A DNA stretch of 64,000 nucleotides from Novilysobacter selenitireducens (lineage in GTDB: Bacteria > Pseudomonadota > Gammaproteobacteria > Xanthomonadales > Xanthomonadaceae): assembly GCF_020026895.1 (NCBI RefSeq), contig NZ_JAINZW010000004.1:308877-372876 (forward strand), written 5' to 3'. Positions 1 to 8,672 of this stretch are shown piece by piece. Below the pieces are notes generated by a model, which made no database searches, was not told the DNA's origin, and was given only the letters and a program-made list of their open reading frames with translations. The number at the start of each line of letters is the position of its first letter. Position 1 is the first letter of the stretch. Made by a program: the position numbers and the translations under genes.

Positions 1-61
1 ACAGAAGCGATGCCGCGCCCAGGCGCAGGCGCAGGGGAACAAGGCCGGGGAGGGCGATCAT
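1..61 (-). CDS. Start of a minus-strand gene cut by the window edge
   Basis: Reading the minus strand from 61, an ATG overlaps the TGA of the upstream TonB-dependent receptor gene (ATGA, 4-base overlap). It opens a frame that stays open to the window edge, giving 20 residues beginning MIALPGLVPLRLRLG, hydrophobic and signal-peptide-like. The overlap suggests translational coupling with the receptor. Receptors of this kind are often followed by a periplasmic protein or a sensor kinase, but the product cannot be named from 20 residues. Confidence 0.5.
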   Translation of the reverse strand, partial: MIALPGLVPLRLRLGAASLL

Positions 62-2034
62 TCGAAGCCCACCGTGACCTGTGCAAACACGCCACGCGGC
101 ACCTGCGCGCCAGAGGCCTCGGAGTGGCCCGATTCAAGCAGGTTCTGCCCCCAGACCGCCAACGACGTGTGGTCCCACGGGCGCCAGGTCAGGCCCAGGT
201 CGAGCCGCGTGTAGTCCTCCACGCCCAGGAACGGCACCTCGTCGACGTAGTAGGCGGCCGCGTTGAATTCCACGGTGTCGGCCAGGTCCAGGTAGGAGCG
301 CAACTGCGCCTGCTGCTCCGGCGTGCCGGTTTCGTCGAACGCCAGCACCGGCCCTTCGATGTCGGTCTCCAGCCGGCTGTAGGACGCTTCCATCCGCCAG
401 TTGTCGGTCCAGCGCGCCGAGACACTGATGTCGCCGCCCCAGGTCGCGCCGCGCGCCTGGTCGGAGAACGTACCGATGATGGTCGGCGGCACGCCCACCA
501 GCTGGCGGTAGTCGTTGTAGAAGACGGTGGTGTCCACTGCGATGCGCGGCGACAGCTGGATGCGGTGGCCCAGCTCGTAGGCGAGCAGTTCCTCGGCCGG
601 CAAGTCGTCGTTGCCGCCCAGTCCAAGCGGCACGATCACGCCGTTGGCCTGGCCGGTGGTCAGCAGGCCTACGTCGGCGTAGGAGAAGACCAGCAGGCCG
701 TCCTCCTCGAAGCGGGACGGCACGCGCACCGGGCGCGACACCGCGGCCCAGAACGTCTGCTCCGGCGAAGGCGTCCACCACGCGCGTACGCTCGGCTGGA
801 ACTGCACGCCGACGAAGTCATGGTCGGTCACCTTGGAGCCGACCATCAGGAACAGCGTGTCCTCGACCAGCTCGGAGGTGTTCTGCGCGAACACGTTCAG
901 CGTCGACCACGAGCGCGAGCGCGGCTCGAACAGCAGCGACGTGCCCGGCGTGGTGTCGTCGCTGGTCCAGTTCCAGTTCGCGCCCCAGATCAGCTGCTGG
1001 CGCTCGCCCCATGTCTTCCAGTTGCGGTACTCGATGTTGGTGTTGATGCGTTCCACGCCGAAGCGCAGGTTGCTGCGCTCGGTCTGGTCGGCGTAGGCCA
1101 GCAGGGACCAGCCGGCCTCGGCCGACGGCGCATGGCCGACGCGTGCCATCAGGTGCGCGCCGTTGACCGTGTCCTCGCCGCTGACGACCTCGAACTGGTT
1201 GTGCACGCCCGGCACCGGCACGCGCACGGTGAAATCGGCGGTGGGGTGGGTGTATGCCTCGGCCTGGACGGAGGCATCCATCGCCTCGTCGACCAGTCCG
1301 TCCCAGCGCACGCCGGCGCGCACGGTGGACCAGTCGTCGTTGATGCCGGCGCCGGCCGCGTTCTCGAATTCCTCGTGGGCGGCGTAGCTGGCCCACATCC
1401 GCAGCGCCGAGTCCTCGCCGGTGCTCACGCCGTGGCGCAGCAGGGCGCGCTGTTCGCCGTGCGTGCCGGCCCCGGCCTGCACCAGCGTGCCCAGGGTGGT
1501 GCGCGCGTCCTTGGTGATGACGTTGACCACGCCGTTCATGGCATTGACGCCCCACAGGGTGGCGCCCGGGCCGCGGATGACTTCGATCCGGTCCACGTCG
1601 GCCAGCGGGATGTCGACGGCGTCCCAGAACGTCGCCGAGATCAGCGGGTCGTACACCAGTCGGCCGTCGATCAGCACCAGGTAGCGGTTGGCTGTGAGCG
1701 AGGAGCCGGTCAGGCCGCGCGAACCCACCGTCCAGCTGCTGGCGTTGACGCGCGCCACGAACATCCCCGGCACCAGCCGCAAGGCCTCCGGCAGCGTGCG
1801 GTGGCCGGAGCGGCGAATGTCGTCGCCGGTCAGCACCGTCATCGCCGCGGCCGTCGTGAACTGCGACGCGCTCGTGCCGGCCAGGCTGGTGACCTCGGTC
1901 TGCAGCAGCTCTTCCAGGCTCATGTTGGCCAGCCGCACCACGTCCTGGCTGGCCACGCCGCTGGCCACGGCCGGGCCGGACAGGGTCAATGCGATGGCAG
2001 CAGCGATCACGGTGCGATTGAAGCGGGTCGGCAT
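58..2034 (-). CDS. TonB-dependent outer-membrane receptor (BtuB/FepA-like, plug plus barrel)
   Basis: Predicted outer-membrane active transporter of 658 residues. The chosen start (MPTRFNRTV) gives a clean signal peptide ending near AVASG; a start 15 codons upstream adds an Arg-rich stretch with no signal character. A MSLEELLQTEV motif typical of the short N-terminal region of these receptors precedes a plug domain (about residues 50-165, with VLIDGRLVYDP, IEVIRGPGATLWG and NGVVNVITK). A beta-barrel follows, ending in the aromatic C-terminus VTVGFE. The ligand cannot be read from sequence. It lies at the end of the low-oxygen block, divergent from an fnr gene. A degenerate FNR-like motif (2098-2111) lies 70 bases upstream of the start. 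The next gene overlaps its stop codon. Confidence 0.85.
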   Translation of the reverse strand: MPTRFNRTVIAAAIALTLSGPAVASGVASQDVVRLANMSLEELLQTEVTSLAGTSASQFTTAAAMTVLTGDDIRRSGHRTLPEALRLVPGMFVARVNASSWTVGSRGLTGSSLTANRYLVLIDGRLVYDPLISATFWDAVDIPLADVDRIEVIRGPGATLWGVNAMNGVVNVITKDARTTLGTLVQAGAGTHGEQRALLRHGVSTGEDSALRMWASYAAHEEFENAAGAGINDDWSTVRAGVRWDGLVDEAMDASVQAEAYTHPTADFTVRVPVPGVHNQFEVVSGEDTVNGAHLMARVGHAPSAEAGWSLLAYADQTERSNLRFGVERINTNIEYRNWKTWGERQQLIWGANWNWTSDDTTPGTSLLFEPRSRSWSTLNVFAQNTSELVEDTLFLMVGSKVTDHDFVGVQFQPSVRAWWTPSPEQTFWAAVSRPVRVPSRFEEDGLLVFSYADVGLLTTGQANGVIVPLGLGGNDDLPAEELLAYELGHRIQLSPRIAVDTTVFYNDYRQLVGVPPTIIGTFSDQARGATWGGDISVSARWTDNWRMEASYSRLETDIEGPVLAFDETGTPEQQAQLRSYLDLADTVEFNAAAYYVDEVPFLGVEDYTRLDLGLTWRPWDHTSLAVWGQNLLESGHSEASGAQVPRGVFAQVTVGFE

Positions 2035-2097
2035 GCGGCGGGCCTTGCGTGGATGGCCGGGAAGTATGGCGCGGCGCATCGCGGGCAGCCAGACATA

Positions 2098-2111
2098 ACG
2101 ATGTGGGTCAG
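2098..2111. promoter_or_regulatory. Weak FNR-like motif between the receptor and fnr genes
   Basis: ACGATGTGGGTCAG keeps the right half-site (GTCAG) and part of the left (ACGAT instead of TTGAT). Its centre is 70.5 bases from the receptor start, within the spacing range of the better boxes in this window. Only one half is good, so this is a tentative call. Confidence 0.25.
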
Positions 2112-2224
2112 CCCGGACTGCGACATAGGCCTGGTGCGGGCGGTTCAGGCGACGCCACCGTGTTCAGGCCCGGGTTACCCGCTGCGAGTGCGTGTGGCAG
2201 CGTGCCGAGGCACCGCATGGCACC

Positions 2225-2995
2225 ATGGCCGCCATGTCCGCGCCCGATTCAATCGACCTGGCCCGCCTCAGGCGCAGTTGCGCCAAGTGCTCTCTCCAGC
2301 AGCTGTGCCTGCCGGCCGGCGTCAGCGCCCGCGAGCTGGAGCAGCTTGAACGCATCGTCCAGCGCAACCGGCACGTCGGCCGCGGCGAGCGCCTGTTCTG
2401 GCCGGGCGCGCCGCTTACGGGTGTCTTCGTTGCCCGTGAGGGCGCCTTCAAGACCACCGTGCTGGACGAGTCCGGCGAGGAGCAGGTGCTGGGTTTCCAC
2501 CTGCCCGGCGAGGTCATCGGCCTGGATGCGATGGGCACCGGCGTGCACCGCTGCGAGGCCGTGGCACTGGGCGAGGCGCAGGTCTGCGAGATCCCGTTCG
2601 ACCAGCTGACGACGGTGGCCGCGCAGTTGCCGTCGCTGCAGCAGCAGTTGATGCGCGTGATCGGCCAGGGCGTTGACCGTGACCAGGACCACCTGGGCGT
2701 GCTGGTCCGGCGACAGGCCAACGAGCGCGTCGCGCTGTTCCTGCACGGCCTGGGCGAGCGCCTTCGCACGGTGGGGCTTTCGTCCTCGCGCTTCCGCCTG
2801 CCGATGAGCCGCGAGGACATCGCGCGCTATCTCGGACTCGCGCTGGAAACGGTCAGCCGCGGGTTTACCCGGCTGCAGGACGACGGTGTCATCGAGGTGA
2901 CCGGCCGCCAGGTCGAGGTGCTGGATCCGGAGCGGCTCACGCGCATGGCGCACGGGGCCGAAGAAGAACGCAACGCGCGACGCGGCCGCGCCTGA
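2225..2995 (+). CDS. fnr: FNR-type oxygen-sensing Crp/Fnr regulator (paralogue 1)
   Basis: Cytoplasmic transcription factor of the FNR/ANR group. Counting from the internal ATG at 2234, cysteines at about 16, 19 and 25 (C-x2-C-x5-C) plus C107 give the four ligands of an oxygen-labile [4Fe-4S] cluster. A cyclic-nucleotide-binding-like barrel (about 30-140) and a long dimer helix follow. A C-terminal winged helix has recognition helix ETVSR, the residues that in E. coli FNR read TTGAT. ATGs at 2225 and 2234 are both possible. The gene converges on the cbb3 operon end with only 6 bases between. It is one of two FNR paralogues here and a likely regulator of the many TTGAY-N4-RTCAA boxes in the window. 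Confidence 0.9.
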   Translation: MAAMSAPDSIDLARLRRSCAKCSLQQLCLPAGVSARELEQLERIVQRNRHVGRGERLFWPGAPLTGVFVAREGAFKTTVLDESGEEQVLGFHLPGEVIGLDAMGTGVHRCEAVALGEAQVCEIPFDQLTTVAAQLPSLQQQLMRVIGQGVDRDQDHLGVLVRRQANERVALFLHGLGERLRTVGLSSSRFRLPMSREDIARYLGLALETVSRGFTRLQDDGVIEVTGRQVEVLDPERLTRMAHGAEEERNARRGRA

Positions 2996-3001
2996 CGCCG
3001 C

Positions 3002-3721
3002 TTACCGCGGCGGCGCGCATCCCAGCGCGTGCAGCACCGGTCCGATATGGGGCAGGGCGACCAGCCAGGGTGCTGCCATCGTCAGCACCCCCATTCCGAT
3101 GATGGCGACGCCGCCCCAGCGCCGCGTCGCGGCGGCGTGGCGACCCTGCAGGGCGCGGGCGCCGGTCCAGGCCAAGGGGACCATCAGCGGCAGCGTCCCC
3201 AGCCCGAACGCCGCCATCGTCAGCGCGCCATTGCGGGCATCGGCCTGCAGCCATGCCGCGACCAGCAACGTGCCGCTCAGGCCGCACGGCAGCCAGCCCC
3301 ACAAGGCGCCCAGCCCGATTCTCTTCCATGCCCGGTCCGCAGGCAGCAGGCCACGCTGCAGGGGCCGCAGCCTGTTCCAGAGCGCGGCGCCCGATTGTGC
3401 CCCCGGCAGCGGCACGCGGCGCTTCGACCACAGGCTCCAGCCGATCGCGACCATGACCGCGCCCAGCAGCAATCGCAGGGCCGGCCCCAGCCACTCCATC
3501 CGCGCGATGTCGACGATGCCGTGGCCCACGCCACCTGCAACCGCGCCGGCGACGGCATAACCGGTGACGCGGCCCAGATTGGCCTGCACCGCGGCTGCAA
3601 GACTTCCGCCGCCCATGCTCGACAGCCCGGTGGCGATGCCGCCGCACATCGCGGCGCAGTGCAGCCCGCCGAGCATGCCGGCGCCGGCAGCGGCCAACAG
3701 GGTCAGCCAGTCAATCGGCAT
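3002..3721 (-). CDS. TauE/SafE-UreH-like membrane protein at the end of the cbb3 operon
   Basis: 239-residue polytopic inner-membrane protein (about six hydrophobic segments) of the sulfite-exporter TauE/SafE / UreH-like transmembrane family that often closes ccoGHIS operons. The N-terminus carries GGLHCAAMCGGI, a Cys/Met motif shared by members thought to move copper or affect cbb3 maturation. The start (MPIDWL) lies inside the 3' end of ccoS (11-base overlap), so the two are co-translated. The exact substrate is not established for this subfamily; copper handling for the oxidase is inferred from context. Confidence 0.8.
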   Translation of the reverse strand: MPIDWLTLLAAAGAGMLGGLHCAAMCGGIATGLSSMGGGSLAAAVQANLGRVTGYAVAGAVAGGVGHGIVDIARMEWLGPALRLLLGAVMVAIGWSLWSKRRVPLPGAQSGAALWNRLRPLQRGLLPADRAWKRIGLGALWGWLPCGLSGTLLVAAWLQADARNGALTMAAFGLGTLPLMVPLAWTGARALQGRHAAATRRWGGVAIIGMGVLTMAAPWLVALPHIGPVLHALGCAPPR

Positions 3722-3893
3722 CGGTGTCACGTGCCGGTGGCAATGGGGCCTCGCGCGGGTCATCGCACAGGATGTCCAGCGAAGGCGTATCCAGGTCGTC
3801 GAACTGGCCGCGTCGTACCGCCCACACGAACGCCCACACCGCCACCCCCAGCAGCACCAGGCTGATCGGGACCAGCATCAGCAGGATGCTCAC
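3711..3893 (-). CDS. ccoS: CcoS, cbb3 oxidase maturation protein
   Basis: Small 60-residue protein starting at GTG (3893-3891) that overlaps the ccoI stop as GTGA. It has one N-terminal membrane helix (MLVPISLVLLGVAVWAFVWAV) followed by the family signature GQFDDLDTP and an acidic tail. CcoS proteins are required for heme and copper insertion into cbb3 oxidase. Length and motif fit the family. It is co-transcribed with ccoGHI upstream and the TauE/SafE-like gene downstream. Confidence 0.9.
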   Translation of the reverse strand: MSILLMLVPISLVLLGVAVWAFVWAVRRGQFDDLDTPSLDILCDDPREAPLPPARDTDAD

Positions 3894-6289
3894 GCGGCCA
3901 CCCCCGGTACGCGCCCCGGCCGCGACAGTCGCAACGCGTTGCCCACGACCAGAAGAGATGACGCCGCCATGCCGAGCGCGGCCAGCCACGGCGTGACCAG
4001 GCCGGCGGCGGCAAGCGGAATGGCGATGACGTTGTAGGCCAGCGCCCATGCCAGGTTCTGTCGGATCACCGTGCGTGTCCGCCGCGCGACCTCGATGGCC
4101 TGCGGAATGCGGACCAGCGAATCGCCCTGGAGGACCAGGTCGGCCGCGCGCTGCGCCAGTGGAGCGCCCCGACCCATGGCAATCGACACATCCGCGCCGC
4201 CCAGCACCGGCGCGTCGTTGAGCCCGTCACCCACCATGGCCACGACACGGCCACCGGCCTGCAGTGCACGGACCATCGCGAGCTTGGCTTCCGGCGACTG
4301 TCGCGAGGCGGGCGAGGCAATGGCCAACGCCCGCGCGAGCGCGTCCACCGGCCCTTCCGCATCACCGCTGGCCATCCGCACCGTCAGATCGAGCGCGCCC
4401 AGTGACTCGACCGCGGCCAAGGCGTCGGGTCGCGCGGCGTCGTGCACCTCGAAGCGCGCCAGCGCGTGGTGGCCGTCCCCGAGCCAGATGGCGCCGTCAT
4501 CGACCCGGTTAGCCGCGAACGGCGCCTGGCCAATGCGCAGCGGCTGACCATCGACACGTCCCGCTATGCCCTGGCCAGGCACGCGGACCAGCTCGGAGGC
4601 GATGACGCATGGCCGCGGGCTGGGGAACGCGGTAGCCAGCGGGTGGCCGCTGGCGTGCTCGAGCGCGCCAGCGAGCTCGAGCGCACGCGCAGGCGTGACG
4701 CCGTCGGCAAGGTCCGTGCGTACCAGCGACGGGCGCCCCATCGTGAGCGTCCCTGTCTTGTCGAAGACGATGTCGGTCGCCGCGGCCAGCCGGTCGAGGG
4801 CGCGATCGGTCAGCGTGAGCACGCCAAGGCGCGAGAGCTGGCCTTGCGCGGTCGCCAGTGCGGCAGGCACGGCCAATGCCAACGCGCACGGGCAGCTGAT
4901 CACCAGCAGCGCGAGGGTGACCTCCAATGCACGTTCGGGCGCATGCCACTGCCAGCCCAGGTACACAACGACCGCAGTCACCAGCAGCGCGGCAACGAAG
5001 CGGTGCGCGATGCGTTCGCCGGTCACCGCCAGGGCCGGACGCATCGCCTGGGCGTGCTCCACCAGCCGCGCCAGCTCCGACAGGCGCGTGGCTGCGCCGG
5101 TTCCGGTCACACGCATGCGCAGTGGCTGGTGGCGCGCGCTGCTGCCGGCGTACACCAGTTGTCCCGCTTCACGCGTCACCGGCGCCGACTCGCCTGTGAG
5201 CAGGGATTCCTCGACTAGCGCATCGGCCAGCAGCACGCCGTCGGCGGGGACAACCGCACCAACGCTGACGCCGATGATGTCGCCGGGCACCAGCGCGTGT
5301 GTCGGCACGTTTTCGACCGAACCATCCGCGCGCTCGCGCAGTGCGAACGCCGGCCGCGCACGGGCCAGCGTGTCGACCTGGGCGCTCGCCATTCGCCGCG
5401 CACGCTGCTCCAGCATGCGTGCACCCAGCAGCAGGAAGACGAACATCACGGCGGCGTCGTACCAGACGTGCGGGCCACCGCGCACCGTCTCGACCACGCT
5501 GGCGCCCCACGCCAACAGGGTCGAGCCGGCCACCAGAGTGTCCATGCCCAGCCGGCGCAGGCGCCACTCGCGCCACGCACCGAAAATGAAGGGCCAGCCT
5601 GCATAGAAGACCACCGGCGTCGACACCAGCAGCGTGATCCAGCGGAAGAAGTCGCGCGTGGCCAGCGGCATCGACGCGTTGAAATCCAGGTACAGCGCCT
5701 CGGCCAGCATCATCGCCTGCATCGCGCCCAGCCCCGCGATGCCCAGGCGCAGCAGGTCGCGGTTGCGGGTGCGGCGGCGTGCATCCTCGGCGGCCGTTCC
5801 GGTGGCCAGTGAGGGCGCGTATCCCAGCGCCGCCATGCGTTGCACGACGTGCGACAGGCGGGTTCGCGCGGGATCCCACGCCACGCGCACGCGGCCGGTC
5901 ACCGCATTGGCCGACACCGATGCCACGCCCGCCTCGCGGTGCAGGGCCCGGTCGATCAGCCATGCGCATGCCGCGCAGCGCATACCGTCGGTCAGCAGCG
6001 TCGTTTCCAGGTTGTCGTCGCGACTGACGACGTGTTCGGCGTGGATCTCGGGGCGGTCCCACAGGTCGAACTGCGCCGGGTCCAACTCCGGGGAGACGCG
6101 TCCGGCCGGTGCATCGCGCAGGCGGTAGTAATCGTCCAGCCCGGCTTCGCGGATCCAGGCCGAGGCGGCCGCGCAGCCTTCGCAGCAGAAGCTGTCGGTG
6201 GCGCGGGGCAGGGCGTCGCCGCAATGCGCGCACATGCCTGTAGCGGCAGTGGTCGCCGATGCCAGCGCGCCGCTCACTGCCGCGTTCAC
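3890..6289 (-). CDS. ccoI: CcoI/FixI copper-exporting P1B-type ATPase
   Basis: 799-residue inner-membrane Cu(+) ATPase that supplies periplasmic copper for cbb3 oxidase assembly. The GTG start (6289) overlaps the FixH stop as GTGA; longer in-frame starts would run into ccoH. Domains: N-terminal Cys cluster (CAHC at 20-23, CCxxC at 35-39) typical of FixI, an HMA domain with MRCAAC at 103-108, actuator TGES at 365-368, the copper-transport motif CPC at 466-468, phosphorylation motif DKTGTL at 510, and GDGLND at 687-692. All catalytic residues are present. Order ccoG-H-I-S is canonical. Confidence 0.95.
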   Translation of the reverse strand: MNAAVSGALASATTAATGMCAHCGDALPRATDSFCCEGCAAASAWIREAGLDDYYRLRDAPAGRVSPELDPAQFDLWDRPEIHAEHVVSRDDNLETTLLTDGMRCAACAWLIDRALHREAGVASVSANAVTGRVRVAWDPARTRLSHVVQRMAALGYAPSLATGTAAEDARRRTRNRDLLRLGIAGLGAMQAMMLAEALYLDFNASMPLATRDFFRWITLLVSTPVVFYAGWPFIFGAWREWRLRRLGMDTLVAGSTLLAWGASVVETVRGGPHVWYDAAVMFVFLLLGARMLEQRARRMASAQVDTLARARPAFALRERADGSVENVPTHALVPGDIIGVSVGAVVPADGVLLADALVEESLLTGESAPVTREAGQLVYAGSSARHQPLRMRVTGTGAATRLSELARLVEHAQAMRPALAVTGERIAHRFVAALLVTAVVVYLGWQWHAPERALEVTLALLVISCPCALALAVPAALATAQGQLSRLGVLTLTDRALDRLAAATDIVFDKTGTLTMGRPSLVRTDLADGVTPARALELAGALEHASGHPLATAFPSPRPCVIASELVRVPGQGIAGRVDGQPLRIGQAPFAANRVDDGAIWLGDGHHALARFEVHDAARPDALAAVESLGALDLTVRMASGDAEGPVDALARALAIASPASRQSPEAKLAMVRALQAGGRVVAMVGDGLNDAPVLGGADVSIAMGRGAPLAQRAADLVLQGDSLVRIPQAIEVARRTRTVIRQNLAWALAYNVIAIPLAAAGLVTPWLAALGMAASSLLVVGNALRLSRPGRVPGVAA

Positions 6290-6807
6290 CGTCCGGCCGG
6301 GCCCTTCAACGCCGGTTGCACGACCGCGGCCAGCGTCCCTTCGTCGAGCCGTCCCTGCAGCCGCCATGTCGCCGCGTCGTCCTGCAGGACAAGGTTCCAC
6401 GCGCCCGCGGTGATCGCATCGGTGTCGATCGCGTCCGAACGCCAACCCGCATCGCTGCGCTGCAACTCAAGGCGCCGGTCGGAGGCCTGCGCGGCCGGAT
6501 GCACCAGCGTGAGCACCAGCGCGGCCTCCTCCGGGAAATCGCCGGCCGCCGGGATCACGTCCACGAATCCGAGCTCGCGGTCCACGCGCACAACGGCGCG
6601 CAGCTGGAGTTGCGCCGCGCGGGCATCGGGGCCGAGGTCGGCCATTTGCACCTGCGCGGTGCGCCGGACCTCCTCGGGTACGGCGTCGCTACCGCCGCTT
6701 CGCACGCTGACCACGATCAGGCCCACGCCCGCGACGATGGCCACCAGCGGCAGGCCAATGACCAGCCAGATGACGGGATTGCGCCAGTGGGAGAAGAACG
6801 AGCTCAT
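6286..6807 (-). CDS. ccoH: CcoH/FixH, cbb3 oxidase assembly protein
   Basis: 173-residue membrane-anchored protein with one N-terminal helix (VIWLVIGLPLVAIVAGVGLIVV) and a periplasmic domain. It matches FixH in size, topology and position; FixH proteins stabilise early cbb3 assembly intermediates. The ATG overlaps the ccoG stop (ATGA), and its stop overlaps the ccoI GTG. The sequence outside the helix is poorly conserved in the family, so part of the identification rests on synteny. Confidence 0.85.
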   Translation of the reverse strand: MSSFFSHWRNPVIWLVIGLPLVAIVAGVGLIVVSVRSGGSDAVPEEVRRTAQVQMADLGPDARAAQLQLRAVVRVDRELGFVDVIPAAGDFPEEAALVLTLVHPAAQASDRRLELQRSDAGWRSDAIDTDAITAGAWNLVLQDDAATWRLQGRLDEGTLAAVVQPALKGPAGR

Positions 6808-8366
6808 TGCATGGGTCCAAACCAGGTGGTGTCGACATCTGCACGTGCTTCGCCATCGCGGGACTGCACGACGATTTCGACATCGTGCCTCCCGCGCAAC
6901 GTGCCTTGCCCGGTGACGGTGAGCGGGATCTCGGCGACCTGCTGGGCGGGCACGCTGACCGGTTGGACCGGCTGCAGTTCAAGGCCGGTGGCCGTGCTCG
7001 CCATCGAAATCACGTAGACCTCGTCTCCATCGGTCTTGTTGACCAGCTTCAAGGTATAGCCGTTCTCGATGCCGCCCACCGTCTCGCGGAACAGGGCATT
7101 ACGGTCTCGCAGCACTTCGGCGATCAGCGGTTCGCGGTGGGTCACGCCCCACGTCCAGGCAACGATGAGCGCAAGCAGCGCCGCGCCGTACACCAGGATG
7201 CGGGGACGCAGGACCCGCGTGGGCTTGCCGTCGATCGCATTCTGGGTCGAGTAGCGGATCAGGCCGCGGGGGTAGCCCATGCGATCCATGACGTCGTTGC
7301 AGGCATCGATGCAGGCACCGCACGCAATGCATTCGTACTGGAGGCCATTGCGGATGTCGATGCCGGTCGGGCAGACCTGCACGCACAGCGTGCAGTCGAT
7401 GCAGTCGCCCAGCTCCTCGGGGGGGAACTTCGGCAGCGGCTGGGCGGCAGCAACGACCGACTCGTAATCCACGTCCAGTCCCGCCTTGCCCTCGGCTTGC
7501 GCACGATTGTCCGCGGCGGTGGGATGGCGACCGGCCCGGAAGACGTAGTCGTAGGCGGTGAACTTGTCGAGCAGTCCGCGGGCTCGCTCCTGCACCCCCG
7601 ACAGCAGCCCGCGCTTGCGCGGACCGCGCGGCTCACCGCGCATCGGGTCGTAGGCGATCAGCAGCGTGTTGCGGTCGAACATCGCGCTCTGGAAGCGTGC
7701 GTACGGGCACATGTACTTGCAGACCTGCTCGCGCAGGAAACCGGCATTGCCCCACGTGGCCAGCGCGTAGAACAGCACCCAGAACGTCTCCCAGCCGCCC
7801 CACTGGAACGGCCAGGCGCGCGCGCCGAGCTCGGTGATCGGGGTGAAGAAGCCCACGAACGTGAAGCCGGTCCAAAGCGCGAACACCAGCCACAGCACGT
7901 GCTTGGCCCCCTTGCGCGCAAGTTTCCCGGCTGACCACGGCGCCGCGTCCAGCTTCATGCGCTTGTTGCGGTCGCCTTCCGTCCAGCGCTCCATCCACAG
8001 GAACACTTCCGTCCAGACCGTCTGCGGGCAGGCGTAGCCGCACCACAGCCGCCCGGCCAGCGCGGTGAAGAAGAACAGCGCCAGTGCCGCGATGATCAGC
8101 AGCATCGCCAGGAACAGGAAGTCCTGCGGCCAGAAGGTCAGCCCGAAGACGTGGAACTTGCGTGCCGGCAGGTCGAACAGGACCGCCTGGCGGCCGTCCC
8201 ACTGCAACCATGGGAAGACGTAGAACATGCCCAGCAGCCAGACCACCGCCAGCGTGCGCAGCTTGTCCAGCGGGCCCTTGACCTCGCGTGGATAGATCTT
8301 GCGCTCGCTGACGTAGAGGCTGTTGCTGCCGTCGTCGACGACCGAGAGGGGGATGGACCTGCTCAC
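6804..8366 (-). CDS. ccoG: CcoG/FixG/RdxA iron-sulfur membrane protein
   Basis: 520-residue inner-membrane polyferredoxin of the FixG family, which reduces Cu(II) to Cu(I) for cbb3 assembly. Four to five membrane helices carry the conserved GYACPQTVWTEVFLWMER and CKYMCPYARFQ motifs. Two [4Fe-4S] ferredoxin motifs follow (CIDCTLCVQVCP and CIACGACIDACND, roughly residues 330-365). A C-terminal periplasmic Ig-like domain contains ENGYTLKLVNK. Length is typical. It follows the small two-helix gene by 3 bases and overlaps ccoH. Confidence 0.95.
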   Translation of the reverse strand: MSRSIPLSVVDDGSNSLYVSERKIYPREVKGPLDKLRTLAVVWLLGMFYVFPWLQWDGRQAVLFDLPARKFHVFGLTFWPQDFLFLAMLLIIAALALFFFTALAGRLWCGYACPQTVWTEVFLWMERWTEGDRNKRMKLDAAPWSAGKLARKGAKHVLWLVFALWTGFTFVGFFTPITELGARAWPFQWGGWETFWVLFYALATWGNAGFLREQVCKYMCPYARFQSAMFDRNTLLIAYDPMRGEPRGPRKRGLLSGVQERARGLLDKFTAYDYVFRAGRHPTAADNRAQAEGKAGLDVDYESVVAAAQPLPKFPPEELGDCIDCTLCVQVCPTGIDIRNGLQYECIACGACIDACNDVMDRMGYPRGLIRYSTQNAIDGKPTRVLRPRILVYGAALLALIVAWTWGVTHREPLIAEVLRDRNALFRETVGGIENGYTLKLVNKTDGDEVYVISMASTATGLELQPVQPVSVPAQQVAEIPLTVTGQGTLRGRHDVEIVVQSRDGEARADVDTTWFGPMQ

Positions 8367-8369
8367 TGC

Positions 8370-8672
8370 TCAGCTTTCCGGCGGCAGTGCGCGGTTGAAC
8401 CGTCGCGCCGGCCGCAGCAGCCACCAGGTGAACAGGCTGGAGGCGGATGTCGCCCCCCAGAACATGAAGAACCCGACCGTGTAGCCCAGCTCACGCGTCA
8501 CCGCCCAGCCCGGCAGGGTGATGTCGCGCAGCGCCAGCGGGTCGACGAAGGCGAAGAACACCATCGTGCAGACGCCGGCGGCAAAAAAGCTCGGCCACAG
8601 GATCGCGCCCAGCCGCTGCGCGAGCGGGCGGGGCGGGTGGTCGATCTCCGTGCCGGGGCGCGGTGTGCTCAT
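8370..8672 (-). CDS. Small two-helix membrane protein between ccoP and ccoG
   Basis: 100-residue protein whose ATG overlaps the ccoP stop (ATGA). Two predicted membrane helices (about 28-45 and 65-88) flank a short loop. The pattern resembles uncharacterised proteins found at this place in Xanthomonadaceae cbb3 operons. No enzymatic motif is visible. Its position inside the operon suggests a structural or assembly role in the oxidase complex; this is inference. Confidence 0.7.
   Translation of the reverse strand: MSTPRPGTEIDHPPRPLAQRLGAILWPSFFAAGVCTMVFFAFVDPLALRDITLPGWAVTRELGYTVGFFMFWGATSASSLFTWWLLRPARRFNRALPPES

Noticed and set aside
10..2349. 779-residue plus-strand ORF over the TonB-dependent receptor
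   Set aside because: It is low-complexity Arg/Gly/Val-rich, has no domain, and lies antisense to a clear receptor gene; a high-GC shadow frame.
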